31,367 bases of DNA from Flavobacteriales bacterium UBA974 (GTDB taxonomy: Bacteria; Bacteroidota; Bacteroidia; Flavobacteriales_D; Sanyastnellaceae): assembly GCA_002292405.1 (NCBI GenBank), contig DBBW01000026.1, forward strand, positions 1 to 31,367. The letters run 5' to 3'. Position 1 is the stretch's first letter; each line of letters starts with the position of its first letter. The translations under genes and the position numbers were made by a program. The notes beneath the pieces are model-generated. The model was given only the letters and a program-made list of their open reading frames with translations, searched no databases and was not told the origin of the DNA. Positions 16,405 through 24,991 of this stretch are shown here, one piece after another.

Positions 16405-16435
16405 AAAGCTCCAACGAATGCGTTGGGGCTTTTTT
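16405..16435 (+). terminator. Rho-independent terminator of lipoprotein operon
   Basis: An 11-bp stem AAGCTCCAACG/CGTTGGGGCTT with one G-T pair and an AATG loop is followed by six T (plus-strand TTTTTT). It lies about 40 nt after the third lipoprotein stop and ends the plus-strand operon. It faces the convergent pabA/trpG gene, which ends at 16457. Confidence 0.9.
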
Positions 16436-16456
16436 ATGACATCAACTTAAAACTGA

Positions 16457-17035
16457 TTAAATACTATTCACCCAATTCTTCAACATCAATCTCCCGTCAT
16501 TGGTGAGTATCGATTCGGGATGGAATTGTAAACCTACAATCGGCATAGTTTTGTGTGATATAGCGAGGATAATTTTTGAGTCACTCCTCGCAAGCACAGA
16601 CAAATCAGAAGGAAGACGCGATTCTACAGCACACCAACTGTGGTAATGTCCTACTTCACAACCAGAATTAATATTTTCGAAAATATCACAGTTTTCCACT
16701 ATTTCCAACACTCCCACTCGACCATGAAGAACTTCATTCATATTCTCTAACTCTCCTCCAAAATATTCTACAATTGCCTGCAGCCCTAGACACACACCAA
16801 GGATTGGTTTTTTTAATTTAACAGCAGATGCTAACACATCCATTAAACCCGGAGCATCAGAAGGCATACCTGGACCAGGAGATAACACGATCGCATCGAA
16901 AGGGGTAAGCAGCTTTTCAACATCAATCGCAAGCGCTTCAGGCCTTACAACCTCAACACTCACTCCTGCTCTCTCAAGGTCATGAGAAAGAATCCATGAG
17001 AAAGAATCGTGATTATCGAAGAGTAAAACGTTCAT
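16457..17035 (-). CDS. Anthranilate/aminodeoxychorismate synthase component II
   Basis: This class I glutamine amidotransferase subunit (TrpG/PabA type, 192 residues) supplies ammonia from glutamine to a chorismate-using partner for tryptophan or folate synthesis. The catalytic triad is visible: Cys82 in GVCLGLQ, with His172 and Glu174 in LQFHPES. The usual LSPGPGMP and HYHSW elements are present. The frame extends upstream to 17083, but ATG 17035 (MNVLLFDNHDSF) matches the family start exactly and clears the divergent ridA gene. No trpE or pabB partner is nearby, so trpG and pabA cannot be distinguished; an isolated copy often serves folate synthesis. Confidence 0.92.
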   Translation of the reverse strand: MNVLLFDNHDSFSWILSHDLERAGVSVEVVRPEALAIDVEKLLTPFDAIVLSPGPGMPSDAPGLMDVLASAVKLKKPILGVCLGLQAIVEYFGGELENMNEVLHGRVGVLEIVENCDIFENINSGCEVGHYHSWCAVESRLPSDLSVLARSDSKIILAISHKTMPIVGLQFHPESILTNDGRLMLKNWVNSI

Positions 17036-17087
17036 TTTGTAGAAATTGCTGCAAATTAGCGGTAAAGATATCTTTAAATTCATTTCA

Positions 17088-17471
17088 ATGTCACAACATC
17101 TTCACACAGACGACGCAGCAAAGCCTGTAGCATCTTATTCTCAAGCCGTAAAAGCTGGAGAACTCATCTTTGTAAGTGGGTGCATCCCTATAAATCCTGC
17201 AACGGGTAACTTAGTTGAATCTAATATTGAAGAAGCCACTAAACAATGTCTTGAAAATGTAAAGCAAATTCTAAAAGGAGTAGGACTCCATTTGGGAGAT
17301 ATCGTAAAAGCGTCAATCTTTATGATAAATACCGAGGATTATTCTGGAATGGACTTAACCTATTCACAAATTGTACCTCAACCATATCCAGCGAGAGAAG
17401 CTGTATTTGTTACTGCTCTTCCTAAAGATGCTCGAGTAGAAATTTCAGTGATTGCAAAAACTCGATCGTGA
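17088..17471 (+). CDS. ridA: RidA family enamine/imine deaminase
   Basis: RidA (YjgF/YER057c/UK114) hydrolyses reactive 2-aminoacrylate-type enamines and imines made by PLP enzymes in the cytosol. This 127-residue protein has the family pattern: ASYSQAVKAGELIFVSGCIP near the start, then EEATKQCLENVKQIL, and the key Arg in YPAREAVFVTALPKDARVEI close to the C-terminus. The frame has an ATG at 17046, but ATG 17088 gives the normal family N-terminus. It is divergent from pabA/trpG (52-nt gap) and convergent with lptD. Confidence 0.95.
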   Translation: MSQHLHTDDAAKPVASYSQAVKAGELIFVSGCIPINPATGNLVESNIEEATKQCLENVKQILKGVGLHLGDIVKASIFMINTEDYSGMDLTYSQIVPQPYPAREAVFVTALPKDARVEISVIAKTRS

Positions 17472-17474
17472 AAC

Positions 17475-17497
17475 TTTATTCTATAAATTAGAATAAA
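17475..17497. terminator. Weak AT-rich hairpin between convergent ridA and lptD
   Basis: A perfect 9-bp inverted repeat TTTATTCTA/TAGAATAAA with loop TAAAT spans the lptD stop codon and lies 4 nt past the ridA stop. The stem is AT-only except for one C-G pair, and neither strand has a following T-run, so termination here would be weak. It may instead simply form a 3'-end-stabilising structure. Confidence 0.35.
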
Positions 17498-19908
17498 AAC
17501 TCACCAGTACCTCCTCTGGCTTCGAATTTAATATCTTTTAAAAGAGGGGATTTTATATTGAGCCTAATCGCAAAACTTTTCCTTATTCCTATAGGAATCC
17601 AATTAAATGTGAGTTCCCAACAATGTAAATCCCAATGGACATTGATAGCAGTTGGAGTAAATTCTTTGTATTTCAAATCGTAACCTGTAGTGACATCAAA
17701 TGTCCACTTTGAAAACAATTTCACATCTCCTCTCATAGCTATCCCATGAGTTATCGCTGATGTGTCAGCTTGCTGCTCCGTATCAAAAAGTTTCGACAGA
17801 TTCATGGTGTAATCAAATCGTGCATTCCAAGGGTAACCACCTTCAGTTCCTCCATTCAAGGAAGTCCCCACAGCCGCAGTTGCTCTTTTGAGTCTAAGCA
17901 CATCTGCACCGGAACCACTCGAAGCTAAAAATGTTGAAACTGTTGCTCCAGTTGTGTCTTGAGCATAAGCTGAGTGTGTCGAGGTAAAGTTTACATTTAC
18001 TTTATTAAACAGGCTTGTAAAACCTCTTGAAGTGATGTCTGACAGCTGTAGCGAATCAGCTAAGAAATTATAGCTCATAGATGATGAGAAGCTGTCAATT
18101 ATTTTCACCTTCTTTACTTTTTCTAATGATGGATCCCAAATTTTAGCTTCTAAGTTTTGGCCTAAAGAAAAGTAAACAGCACCCGATTCACGAATGTCTG
18201 TAGGGGTAAACCGATTGAGCTCCCAAGGATTCCACGAAAGCGACTCATCACTTAACACCGCGATTTGAGAACGAGTGCGCTCAGGGGTGTAACTCATAGA
18301 AATGCTTGGAGACAATACATGTCTCAGGGCTTTTAAACGGCGCTTTTCCGCAAAAGTGAACATTCCATAAAATCTTGTATTTGCACTTATCGAAGCGCTC
18401 CAATTCCTGTCCGTCATTATTCCGGAAATCGTATCTATCTGCTCAATTAAATTACCTTCGATATCATATAAAAGCGATTTAGAAAGCTCCGAAAACCCCA
18501 TAAACTCATCATACTGAAATGATGGAGCAAAAGTGATAAAACCAAGTGAGCCACTAGACGAAGCAGAAATACTGTGCTTAAGGCCGCTCTTAATTTCCAT
18601 AGATGAAAAATCTAAAGATGCAAGAGAGGAGTCGGGGATTTGGGCTACATTTTCAAAGCGAGAGCTATAACTCATAGTAATTCCATCTAAAACCTTACTA
18701 CTGCCTTTATCTATATTTAATAAATCACTCACAGACCTTCGACTCATGTTAAGAGTTGCAGAAGGTAAAGTCATGGACACATTACCAGTAAGAGAGTTTT
18801 GTGAATGTCTGGCGCTTGTTGTAAGTGAAAATGGAGATTTAGGAGAAGTATAACTCCATTGCAAACTGGACTGGAAGGTGTTAGAAAGGAATTCTTCCAT
18901 ACTGGAATTTAAGTTTTCTTGGAAAATGTCCGAAGAACCGAAATTCAGAGATGCTGAAAATCTTTGGTTGGGTCTTGACCTTGTGTCTTGTGTATGATTC
19001 CACCTCACGAAGAAGTTGTTTTCTTTTGCAAATCCAGGTAGACCTTCAAACCCAGACATCCTTTTGTTATAGCTAAGCGTGAAATTTCCGCTTGATTTAT
19101 ACCTGTAATTGTATTGTGAGATATTCTTCATAGCCCATGTACCACCCGAGTATATATCGAAAAGGAGTCTTGTATCCCAATGCTCTCCTAAGGGTAAATA
19201 GTATCCTAAATCCTTGAGGAAAAAACCCAACGTCCCACCATCACCATAACTGGGAAGAAGGATTCCATGAGATCTCTTTTCTTGATTTAAAGGAAACCAT
19301 GCGAAGGGTAGCGCTAGAGGTGTGGGTATTTTTCTGAATTTCATATAAAGCGGGCCGGAGATCACTTGTTCGTCTGGGTAAAGAATCGCACGAGATAAAT
19401 GGAAATGAAAATGTGGATTATCTGCGTTGCATGTTGTGAACTTTCCATCTTGTACATGGATTGCATCTCCAGGCAAGCGTTTAGAATTTTCTGCATGAAA
19501 AACAAGTTCTCCTTCAGTTGTTACTGCATTGTGACTAAATCCTTTTTCTGTATTGAAGTTGTAGCACAATTGATCTTGTGTAAAAACTGATGAACCTTGT
19601 TTAAAAACTGGTCGACCTATCCAATTTCCAAGTGAATCTTTCGTTCCAAATGCACAAGCTTCTCTTTTGTCTGTCTTGTAAACCACCCTATCAGCCGTCA
19701 ATTCAACATCTCCACTCTTGATAATCACCTCACCAAACAACAACACCAGGTTGCTATCAACGATCATAACTATGCTATCTGAAGCAGAATATGACATGGA
19801 TTCATCCTGTCCCAACAAGGTCTCGTTTTTCAACACAAGAATCAGGAAAAGGAAGAATATTCCTAACCTAAATCCATGTGTATTTCCTTTAATTTCGGGG
19901 TAAGGCAT
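17488..19908 (-). CDS. lptD: LPS-assembly protein LptD (OstA)
   Basis: LptD is the outer-membrane beta-barrel that, with LptE, inserts lipopolysaccharide into the outer leaflet. The 806-residue protein has a signal peptide (GFRLGIFFLFLILVL, about residues 12-26). An OstA/LptA-like periplasmic jellyroll at about 40-180 includes FGEVIIKSGDVELTADRVVY. A long beta-barrel rich in alternating Tyr/Phe/Thr strands runs to a C-terminal end at GTGEFLF, whose last residue is Phe, as expected for BamA recognition. The frame extends to 20097, but that part lies antisense to the amidase signal peptide. ATG 19908 is the first start that gives a proper signal peptide. Its start codon overlaps that of the divergent amidase gene. 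The usual lptD size in this phylum is about 800-950 residues. Confidence 0.88.
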   Translation of the reverse strand: MPYPEIKGNTHGFRLGIFFLFLILVLKNETLLGQDESMSYSASDSIVMIVDSNLVLLFGEVIIKSGDVELTADRVVYKTDKREACAFGTKDSLGNWIGRPVFKQGSSVFTQDQLCYNFNTEKGFSHNAVTTEGELVFHAENSKRLPGDAIHVQDGKFTTCNADNPHFHFHLSRAILYPDEQVISGPLYMKFRKIPTPLALPFAWFPLNQEKRSHGILLPSYGDGGTLGFFLKDLGYYLPLGEHWDTRLLFDIYSGGTWAMKNISQYNYRYKSSGNFTLSYNKRMSGFEGLPGFAKENNFFVRWNHTQDTRSRPNQRFSASLNFGSSDIFQENLNSSMEEFLSNTFQSSLQWSYTSPKSPFSLTTSARHSQNSLTGNVSMTLPSATLNMSRRSVSDLLNIDKGSSKVLDGITMSYSSRFENVAQIPDSSLASLDFSSMEIKSGLKHSISASSSGSLGFITFAPSFQYDEFMGFSELSKSLLYDIEGNLIEQIDTISGIMTDRNWSASISANTRFYGMFTFAEKRRLKALRHVLSPSISMSYTPERTRSQIAVLSDESLSWNPWELNRFTPTDIRESGAVYFSLGQNLEAKIWDPSLEKVKKVKIIDSFSSSMSYNFLADSLQLSDITSRGFTSLFNKVNVNFTSTHSAYAQDTTGATVSTFLASSGSGADVLRLKRATAAVGTSLNGGTEGGYPWNARFDYTMNLSKLFDTEQQADTSAITHGIAMRGDVKLFSKWTFDVTTGYDLKYKEFTPTAINVHWDLHCWELTFNWIPIGIRKSFAIRLNIKSPLLKDIKFEARGGTGEFLF

Positions 19909-21022
19909 GAAGCATCTAAAACAACACTCAAAGCTACTTAAACCCGCGGCTCTTGCGTTAGCAATTATCACAGTTTTTGCAATCGCAGCTTTCACCCCTG
20001 TTAAACCAACTATGGTAGTGGTTATTGATGCAGGACATGGAGGAAAAGATCCTGGTAATTTAGGCACTGGAAGATATTCTTCAACTGAAAAAGACATTAC
20101 GTTAGCTGTATCAAATAAACTTGCGTCTTATATCGGTGAAAAGATGCCCGATGTAAAAGTGATCCTCACAAGAAAAGACGATTCATTCCCTAAACTCACT
20201 ACTCGAGTAAAAATTGCGAACAACGCAGAAGCTGATGTTTTTATCTCCATTCATTGCGACGCTTTTTCATCTGAGAATGCTCTTGGAAGTGGAACTTACG
20301 TAATGGGCATGCATAAAACTGAAGCAAGTCTTAAAAGTGCGATGCGAGAAAATGCGAGTATTTACAAAGAGGATGATTATGAGAAAGATTACGCTGGGTT
20401 TGACCCGAATGATCCGGACACATATATTGCTCTTTCTTTACGCCAAAATATTTTTTTAGACAATTCCCTACAACTTGGAACACTCATTCAAAATCAATTT
20501 CGTGAGAGAGCAGGAAGAAAAGATAGGGGGGTAAGACAAGCAGGATACTACGTGATTTCATTTACCTCTATGCCAAGCGTTCTTGTTGAACTCGGATTTT
20601 TAACTAACCCCGATGAGGAGGATTTCTTAATCGGCAAAGACGGACAAGAATATATGGCCTCTGCTCTCTATCGAGCCTTCAGAGATTACCGAGTAGCTCA
20701 AGGATTAGGAACAGGGCTTATTGAGGAGAGTATTAAACCAAATAATGAAGACGAAATGACTGACGGAGTGTGGTTTAAAGTGCAGATAGTATCTTCCCTC
20801 ACTCAACTTGATAAATCCTCTCCAGTTTTTAGAGGTCTTCACGACGTGGACATGTATCTTAGTGGTGATTTATATAAATACACCGTAGGAAAGTTTAGAC
20901 AAACTGAAGAAGCTCACACTAGAAAAAGAGAACTGCGAGAGCAAGGGTTTGATGGAGCTTTTGTGGCAGCTTTCAAAAATGGATCTCGAATCCCGATGTC
21001 TAGTATAAGTACTGAAAATTAA
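19907..21022 (+). CDS. N-acetylmuramoyl-L-alanine amidase (AmiC type) with SPOR-like domain
   Basis: This zinc amidase (Amidase_3) cleaves the MurNAc-L-Ala bond in peptidoglycan in the periplasm, usually for cell separation. The signal peptide is at residues 1-31 (LALAIITVFAIAAF). Zinc ligands are His44 in DAGHGGKDPG, Glu61 and His116 in SIHCDAF, and the catalytic Glu229 is in VLVELGFLTN. Residues ~145-185 form an insertion (DDYEKDYAGFDPNDPDTY, then LRQN) of the kind that can block and regulate the active site. Residues ~288-365 form a SPOR-like domain (WFKVQIVSSLTQLD, YKYTVGKFRQTEEA) that binds denuded septal glycan. The start codon overlaps lptD's, so transcription from within lptD is likely. 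Confidence 0.94.
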   Translation: MKHLKQHSKLLKPAALALAIITVFAIAAFTPVKPTMVVVIDAGHGGKDPGNLGTGRYSSTEKDITLAVSNKLASYIGEKMPDVKVILTRKDDSFPKLTTRVKIANNAEADVFISIHCDAFSSENALGSGTYVMGMHKTEASLKSAMRENASIYKEDDYEKDYAGFDPNDPDTYIALSLRQNIFLDNSLQLGTLIQNQFRERAGRKDRGVRQAGYYVISFTSMPSVLVELGFLTNPDEEDFLIGKDGQEYMASALYRAFRDYRVAQGLGTGLIEESIKPNNEDEMTDGVWFKVQIVSSLTQLDKSSPVFRGLHDVDMYLSGDLYKYTVGKFRQTEEAHTRKRELREQGFDGAFVAAFKNGSRIPMSSISTEN

Positions 21023-21026
21023 CACC

Positions 21027-22082
21027 TTGAGTAAAGACGTAAAACAAAATATAGTTTCACAAGAATTTAAAATTGGAACCTTAATGATATTAGGTGTAGT
21101 CCTACTGATAACAGGACTGAACTATCTCAAAGGTTTTAATCCACTGAGTAAACAAATTCATTTATTTGCGGTTTACGAAAGAATTGAAGGTCTTGCAGTC
21201 TCGAACCCAGTTCTAGTGAATGGTTTCAAAGTTGGACAGGTTACGAATGTTAATTTTCTAGAGGATGGAGATGGTGCTCTGCTTGTAGAGTTTACGATTG
21301 AAGAATCTAAGCTTAAAGTACCAATTGACTCTGATGCAAAAATTTATTCTTCCGACCTCTTTGGCACAAAGGCTATAAAGATTGAGCCTGGCGTTACAGA
21401 TATATATATTCAAAATGGAGATACTCTACTTTCCTCAGTTGAGATGGATATCACAGCTGCAGTAAGAAAGGAATTAGAACCACTTAGGCGTAAAACTGAA
21501 GAACTGATTAAAGGTGTTGACGATATTCTTTTGAATATGAAAGCAGTCTTTGAAGACGATGCAACACAGGGCCTCCCATCTGCATTTGAAAGCATGCAAC
21601 GAACGCTCAGAACCCTTGAAAATACAGCGAATAATCTTGACGGTCTTGTGGAGGAGAATAGAATCATCTTTACAAGAGTCATGTCTAATGTTGATGTTTT
21701 ATCTCTTAACTTAAGAAACAACAACAAGAAGATTACAAACATCATTTCTAATTTTTCTGACCTAAGTGACTCTTTAGTTAAAGTAGATATCGCTACAACG
21801 ATGGCTAGAGCTGACAGAGCTATGGAAGAAATCACCGTGATGACAAAACGAATTAACAATGGTGAAGGAACCTTAGGTAAACTAATGGTTGACGACTCAC
21901 TTTACAATGGTTTAGTCGAATCTAATATTGAAATACAAGAGCTTTTAGACGATTTACAACTGAACCCTTGGAAGTATGTTAGGGTGAGCCTTTTTGGAAG
22001 AAAACAAGATGCGAAGATGTCTAAAGGAGATCTCAAACGAATGGAGAAAATGATTCGGGAGGAAATAGGGAAACAACAATAA
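21027..22082 (+). CDS. MlaD/MCE family lipid-transport protein
   Basis: This 351-residue protein starts at TTG 21027, 4 nt after the amidase stop. One membrane anchor (KIGTLMILGVVLLITGLNYL, about residues 15-34) is followed by an MCE domain to about 120 (LAVSNPVLVNGFKVGQV, IYSSDLFGTKAIKI). A long helical C-terminal stalk (about 140-300) holds the coiled-coil-like RKTEELIKGVDDILLNMKA and NNNKKITNIISNFSDLSDSL. MCE proteins form hexameric periplasmic rings or tubes that carry phospholipids between membranes. No MlaE permease or MlaF ATPase lies nearby, so it depends on genes elsewhere. The basic end DLKRMEKMIREEIGKQQ is typical of no named domain. Confidence 0.88.
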   Translation: MSKDVKQNIVSQEFKIGTLMILGVVLLITGLNYLKGFNPLSKQIHLFAVYERIEGLAVSNPVLVNGFKVGQVTNVNFLEDGDGALLVEFTIEESKLKVPIDSDAKIYSSDLFGTKAIKIEPGVTDIYIQNGDTLLSSVEMDITAAVRKELEPLRRKTEELIKGVDDILLNMKAVFEDDATQGLPSAFESMQRTLRTLENTANNLDGLVEENRIIFTRVMSNVDVLSLNLRNNNKKITNIISNFSDLSDSLVKVDIATTMARADRAMEEITVMTKRINNGEGTLGKLMVDDSLYNGLVESNIEIQELLDDLQLNPWKYVRVSLFGRKQDAKMSKGDLKRMEKMIREEIGKQQ

Positions 22083-22097
22083 AAGGCTGAAAACACG

Positions 22098-23429
22098 ATG
22101 ATTTCACAGTTGATTTTTGTCTTGATGTTAAGTCTGGGAATTTCTCTTTTCGTTCGCCGTATTGCTTTTATCCGCCGCAACATTAATATGGGGCGAAAGA
22201 TTGATTTATCTGATCGCAAAGCTGAGCGCTGGAAGACTATGGCGCTTGTAGCTATAGGCCAAAGCAAAATGGTAGCTCGTCCAGTAGCAGGTATCCTCCA
22301 CATATTTGTATATGCTGGATTCGTTATCATAAATCTAGAGATGCTAGAGATTGTGATGGATGGAATACTCGGTACACATCGTCTATTTTCTTTTGTTGGT
22401 CCTATTTACGATTCATTAATTGGGGCCTTTGAGTTTCTTGCCTTAGGAGTTCTTGTTGCTTGTGCTGTGTTTTTAATTAGAAGAAACGTGATAGGATTGG
22501 CTCGATTTAAATCAAAGGAAATGGGTGGTTGGCCCTCTCTAGATGCGAATATCATCTTGGTAGCTGAGATTTTACTCATGTTCGCTTTTCTGAGTATGAA
22601 TGCTACAGACGCGATTGCAATTGAAAGAGGGCTTGAGCACTATGTTGATGCAGGTAGCTTCCCTGTAAGCCAATTCCTCACCCCTCTTTACGTAGGTCTT
22701 AGCGATGTGCGATTGGTATTTGCTGAACGCGGATTTTGGTGGTTCCACATTGCAGGAGTTCTATCATTTCTGGTTTACGTACCCTACTCAAAACACTTCC
22801 ATATATTACTCGCTTTTCCTAACACCTATTATTCTAATCTTGACGAAAGTTCTAAGATGGACAATATGGCATCTGTGAAAAAGGAAGTGGATCTTATGAT
22901 GGACCCCACTGCCGATCCTTACGCTACTCCTGCCCCACTCCCTGAAGGGGAAGTTGAGGATACTCCGTGTTTTGGAGTGAAAGACGGATCAGATCTAACC
23001 TGGAAACAGATTATGGAGGCCTACTCATGCACTGAGTGTGGTAGGTGTACTTCTGTTTGTCCTGCTAGCAATACAGGAAAAGAATTGTCGCCTAGGAAGA
23101 TAATGATGGATTGTAGAGACAGAATGGATGAGATGGGAGAAAATAGAGATACTAATTCTGGTGAGTTTAAAGAAGATGGAAAGAAATTATTGGGGGACTA
23201 TATTTCTGAAGAAGAACTTTGGGCTTGCACCTCGTGCCAAGCGTGTGTAGATGCCTGCCCTATCAATATCAGTCCCATGGGAATCATCTTAGACATGCGC
23301 AGAAGCCTCATTATGGAGGATAGCAAATCTCCTGAACCCATAACTACTATGTTTAACAATATTGAAAATAACGGCGCTCCGTGGGCCTTCCCCGCTGCAA
23401 GCAGAGGAGATTGGATTAAAGAAGCATAA
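22098..23429 (+). CDS. Membrane cytochrome-like/4Fe-4S ferredoxin protein (HdrC/NarI-like)
   Basis: The N-terminal half has about five membrane spans with likely haem-ligand histidines (His68, His217, His233, His235), like NarI/DsrM-type cytochrome b subunits. The C-terminal half has two ferredoxin-type 4Fe-4S motifs: Cys311-Cys314-Cys317-Cys321 in CTECGRCTSVCP, and Cys377-Cys380-Cys383-Cys387 in CTSCQACVDACP. It therefore resembles the HdrC/HdrE or GlcF-type membrane electron carriers, passing electrons between quinones and a soluble partner. It overlaps functionally with the next gene, a CCG-domain protein just 3 nt downstream. It sits in an envelope operon, and the natural electron donor is unknown. 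Confidence 0.85.
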   Translation: MISQLIFVLMLSLGISLFVRRIAFIRRNINMGRKIDLSDRKAERWKTMALVAIGQSKMVARPVAGILHIFVYAGFVIINLEMLEIVMDGILGTHRLFSFVGPIYDSLIGAFEFLALGVLVACAVFLIRRNVIGLARFKSKEMGGWPSLDANIILVAEILLMFAFLSMNATDAIAIERGLEHYVDAGSFPVSQFLTPLYVGLSDVRLVFAERGFWWFHIAGVLSFLVYVPYSKHFHILLAFPNTYYSNLDESSKMDNMASVKKEVDLMMDPTADPYATPAPLPEGEVEDTPCFGVKDGSDLTWKQIMEAYSCTECGRCTSVCPASNTGKELSPRKIMMDCRDRMDEMGENRDTNSGEFKEDGKKLLGDYISEEELWACTSCQACVDACPINISPMGIILDMRRSLIMEDSKSPEPITTMFNNIENNGAPWAFPAASRGDWIKEA

Positions 23430-23432
23430 ACA

Positions 23433-24233
23433 ATGAATACTTTTAAAGTACATACAATGGCGGAAATGACTGCCGAAGGAAAAGCTCCTGATGTTCTTTT
23501 CTGGGTTGGCTGTGCTGGAAGTTTTGACGATAGAGCAAAAAGCATAACCAAAGCAATTGCAAGGATATTACATCACACTGAAGTAAGTTTTGCTGTACTC
23601 GGTGCAGAGGAAAGCTGTACAGGTGATCCTGCAAAGCGAGCTGGAAACGAATTTCTATTCCAAATGCAAGCTGCAGCAAATATTACCGTTTTAAACGGTT
23701 ACGGAATCAAAAAAATCGTTACAGGCTGCCCGCACTGCTTTAACATCATGAAAAATGAGTACTCTGAGCTCGGAGGGAAATATGAAGTAATGCACCACAG
23801 CCAGTTTATTGCAACATTAATTGCTGACGGAAAACTCACACTTGCTGACGACCACCCCTTTAAAGGAAAGCGAATTACCTTCCACGACCCATGCTATTTA
23901 GGCAGAGGAAATGGTGAGTACGAAGCTCCCCGTTCTGTCATCGAAGCACTCGATGCTGAACTTGTTGAGATGCGACGATGTAAGTCAAAAGGCCTATGCT
24001 GTGGAGCAGGTGGGGCACAGATGTTCAAGGAAGCAGAAAAAGGAAACAAGGAAATCAACGACGAACGTACTGAAGATGTTCTAGAAACAAAAGCAAGCGT
24101 TGTTGCTACAGGCTGTCCATTCTGCAACACCATGATGACAGATGGAGTGAAGTCCGCAGAAAAATCAAATACAGTCGATGTACAAGATATCGCAGAGATG
24201 ATCGCTAAGGCAGCAAATATTTTACCAGAATAA
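23433..24233 (+). CDS. CCG-domain Fe-S protein (HdrB-like)
   Basis: This 266-residue protein has two cysteine-rich domains of the CCG (HdrB/GlcF/LutA) family. The N-terminal half has Cys27 in VGCAGSF, Cys62 in EESCTGDP, and Cys99 and Cys102 in TGCPHCFN. The C-terminal half has Cys154 in HDPCYLGR, the paired Cys189-Cys190-Gly of LCCGAGGAQMF, and Cys228 and Cys231 in TGCPFCNTMM. HdrB-type proteins hold a noncubane cluster that reduces disulfides or quinones. It is 3 nt after the membrane ferredoxin gene, making a likely complex. Homologous pairs are found in many Bacteroidota without a settled function. A link to fatty-acid or lipid redox is suggested only by the next gene (fabG). Confidence 0.88.
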   Translation: MNTFKVHTMAEMTAEGKAPDVLFWVGCAGSFDDRAKSITKAIARILHHTEVSFAVLGAEESCTGDPAKRAGNEFLFQMQAAANITVLNGYGIKKIVTGCPHCFNIMKNEYSELGGKYEVMHHSQFIATLIADGKLTLADDHPFKGKRITFHDPCYLGRGNGEYEAPRSVIEALDAELVEMRRCKSKGLCCGAGGAQMFKEAEKGNKEINDERTEDVLETKASVVATGCPFCNTMMTDGVKSAEKSNTVDVQDIAEMIAKAANILPE

Positions 24234-24235
24234 AT

Positions 24236-24982
24236 ATGTTATTACAAGGAAAAATCGCAATAATTACAGGAGCTTCAAGAGGCATCGGTAAATCTATAGC
24301 AAAGTCATTCATCGCTCAAGGCGCTACAGTAGCTTTTACATATCGAAGCTCAGAGGAGAAAGCTATAGAACTTGAAAAAGAACTTACAGCAGATGGTGGA
24401 ATGGCGAAGGGATTCAAATCTGACGCTTCTAAGATGGCGGATGCAGAATCTCTAGTAAAAGAAGTTTTAGAAGCATACGGCACAATAGACATTGTCGTAA
24501 ATAACGCTGGAATTACTGACGATACTTTACTTATGAGAATGTCCGAAGACCAATGGGATCGAGTTATTAACGTAAACCTCAAGAGCTGCTTCAACCTCAC
24601 TAAAGCCGTTCTCAAAACGATGTTAAAAGCTAGATTTGGCTCAATAATCAACATAAGTTCAGTGGTAGGAGTTCAAGGCAATGCAGGCCAAGCTAACTAC
24701 GCCGCATCCAAAGCCGGCATGCTTGGTTTTACTAAATCTATCGCTCTTGAGCTAGGCTCACGCAACATTCGTTGTAACGCAATAGCACCCGGATTTATCG
24801 AAACAGAAATGACGGAGAAGTTAGACCCGGACACTGTTCAAGGCTGGCGTAACACCATCCCTTTGAAACGAGGAGGAACACCTGAGGATGTAGCCAATGC
24901 ATGCATTTTCTTAGCCAGTGACATGTCTTCGTATGTCACAGGCCAAACATTAAACGTTTGTGGCGGAATGATCACTGCATAA
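24236..24982 (+). CDS. fabG: 3-oxoacyl-ACP reductase FabG
   Basis: This 248-residue NADPH-dependent short-chain dehydrogenase reduces 3-oxoacyl-ACP to 3-hydroxyacyl-ACP in fatty-acid elongation. Cofactor motif TGASRGIG (11-18), NNAG (89-92), and the catalytic Asn114, Ser142, Tyr155 and Lys159 (SSVVG; YAASK) are all present. ENLQ-type C-terminal elements (PEDVANACIFLASDMSSYVT) and the final GG segment fit FabG. It follows the CCG gene by 2 nt, so it is co-transcribed with the Fe-S pair. The start ATG at 24236 is unambiguous. Confidence 0.95.
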   Translation: MLLQGKIAIITGASRGIGKSIAKSFIAQGATVAFTYRSSEEKAIELEKELTADGGMAKGFKSDASKMADAESLVKEVLEAYGTIDIVVNNAGITDDTLLMRMSEDQWDRVINVNLKSCFNLTKAVLKTMLKARFGSIINISSVVGVQGNAGQANYAASKAGMLGFTKSIALELGSRNIRCNAIAPGFIETEMTEKLDPDTVQGWRNTIPLKRGGTPEDVANACIFLASDMSSYVTGQTLNVCGGMITA

Positions 24983-24991
24983 GAATTTTTG

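Noticed and set aside
17036..17083. Longer starts for pabA/trpG (17083) and ridA (17046)
   Set aside because: The two extensions overlap each other across the divergent gap, while the internal ATGs at 17035 and 17088 match the family starts exactly.
19909..20097. N-terminal extension of lptD to an upstream ATG at 20097
   Set aside because: It lies fully antisense to the amidase signal peptide and N-terminal domain, has no signal-peptide character, and would bury the real signal peptide internally.
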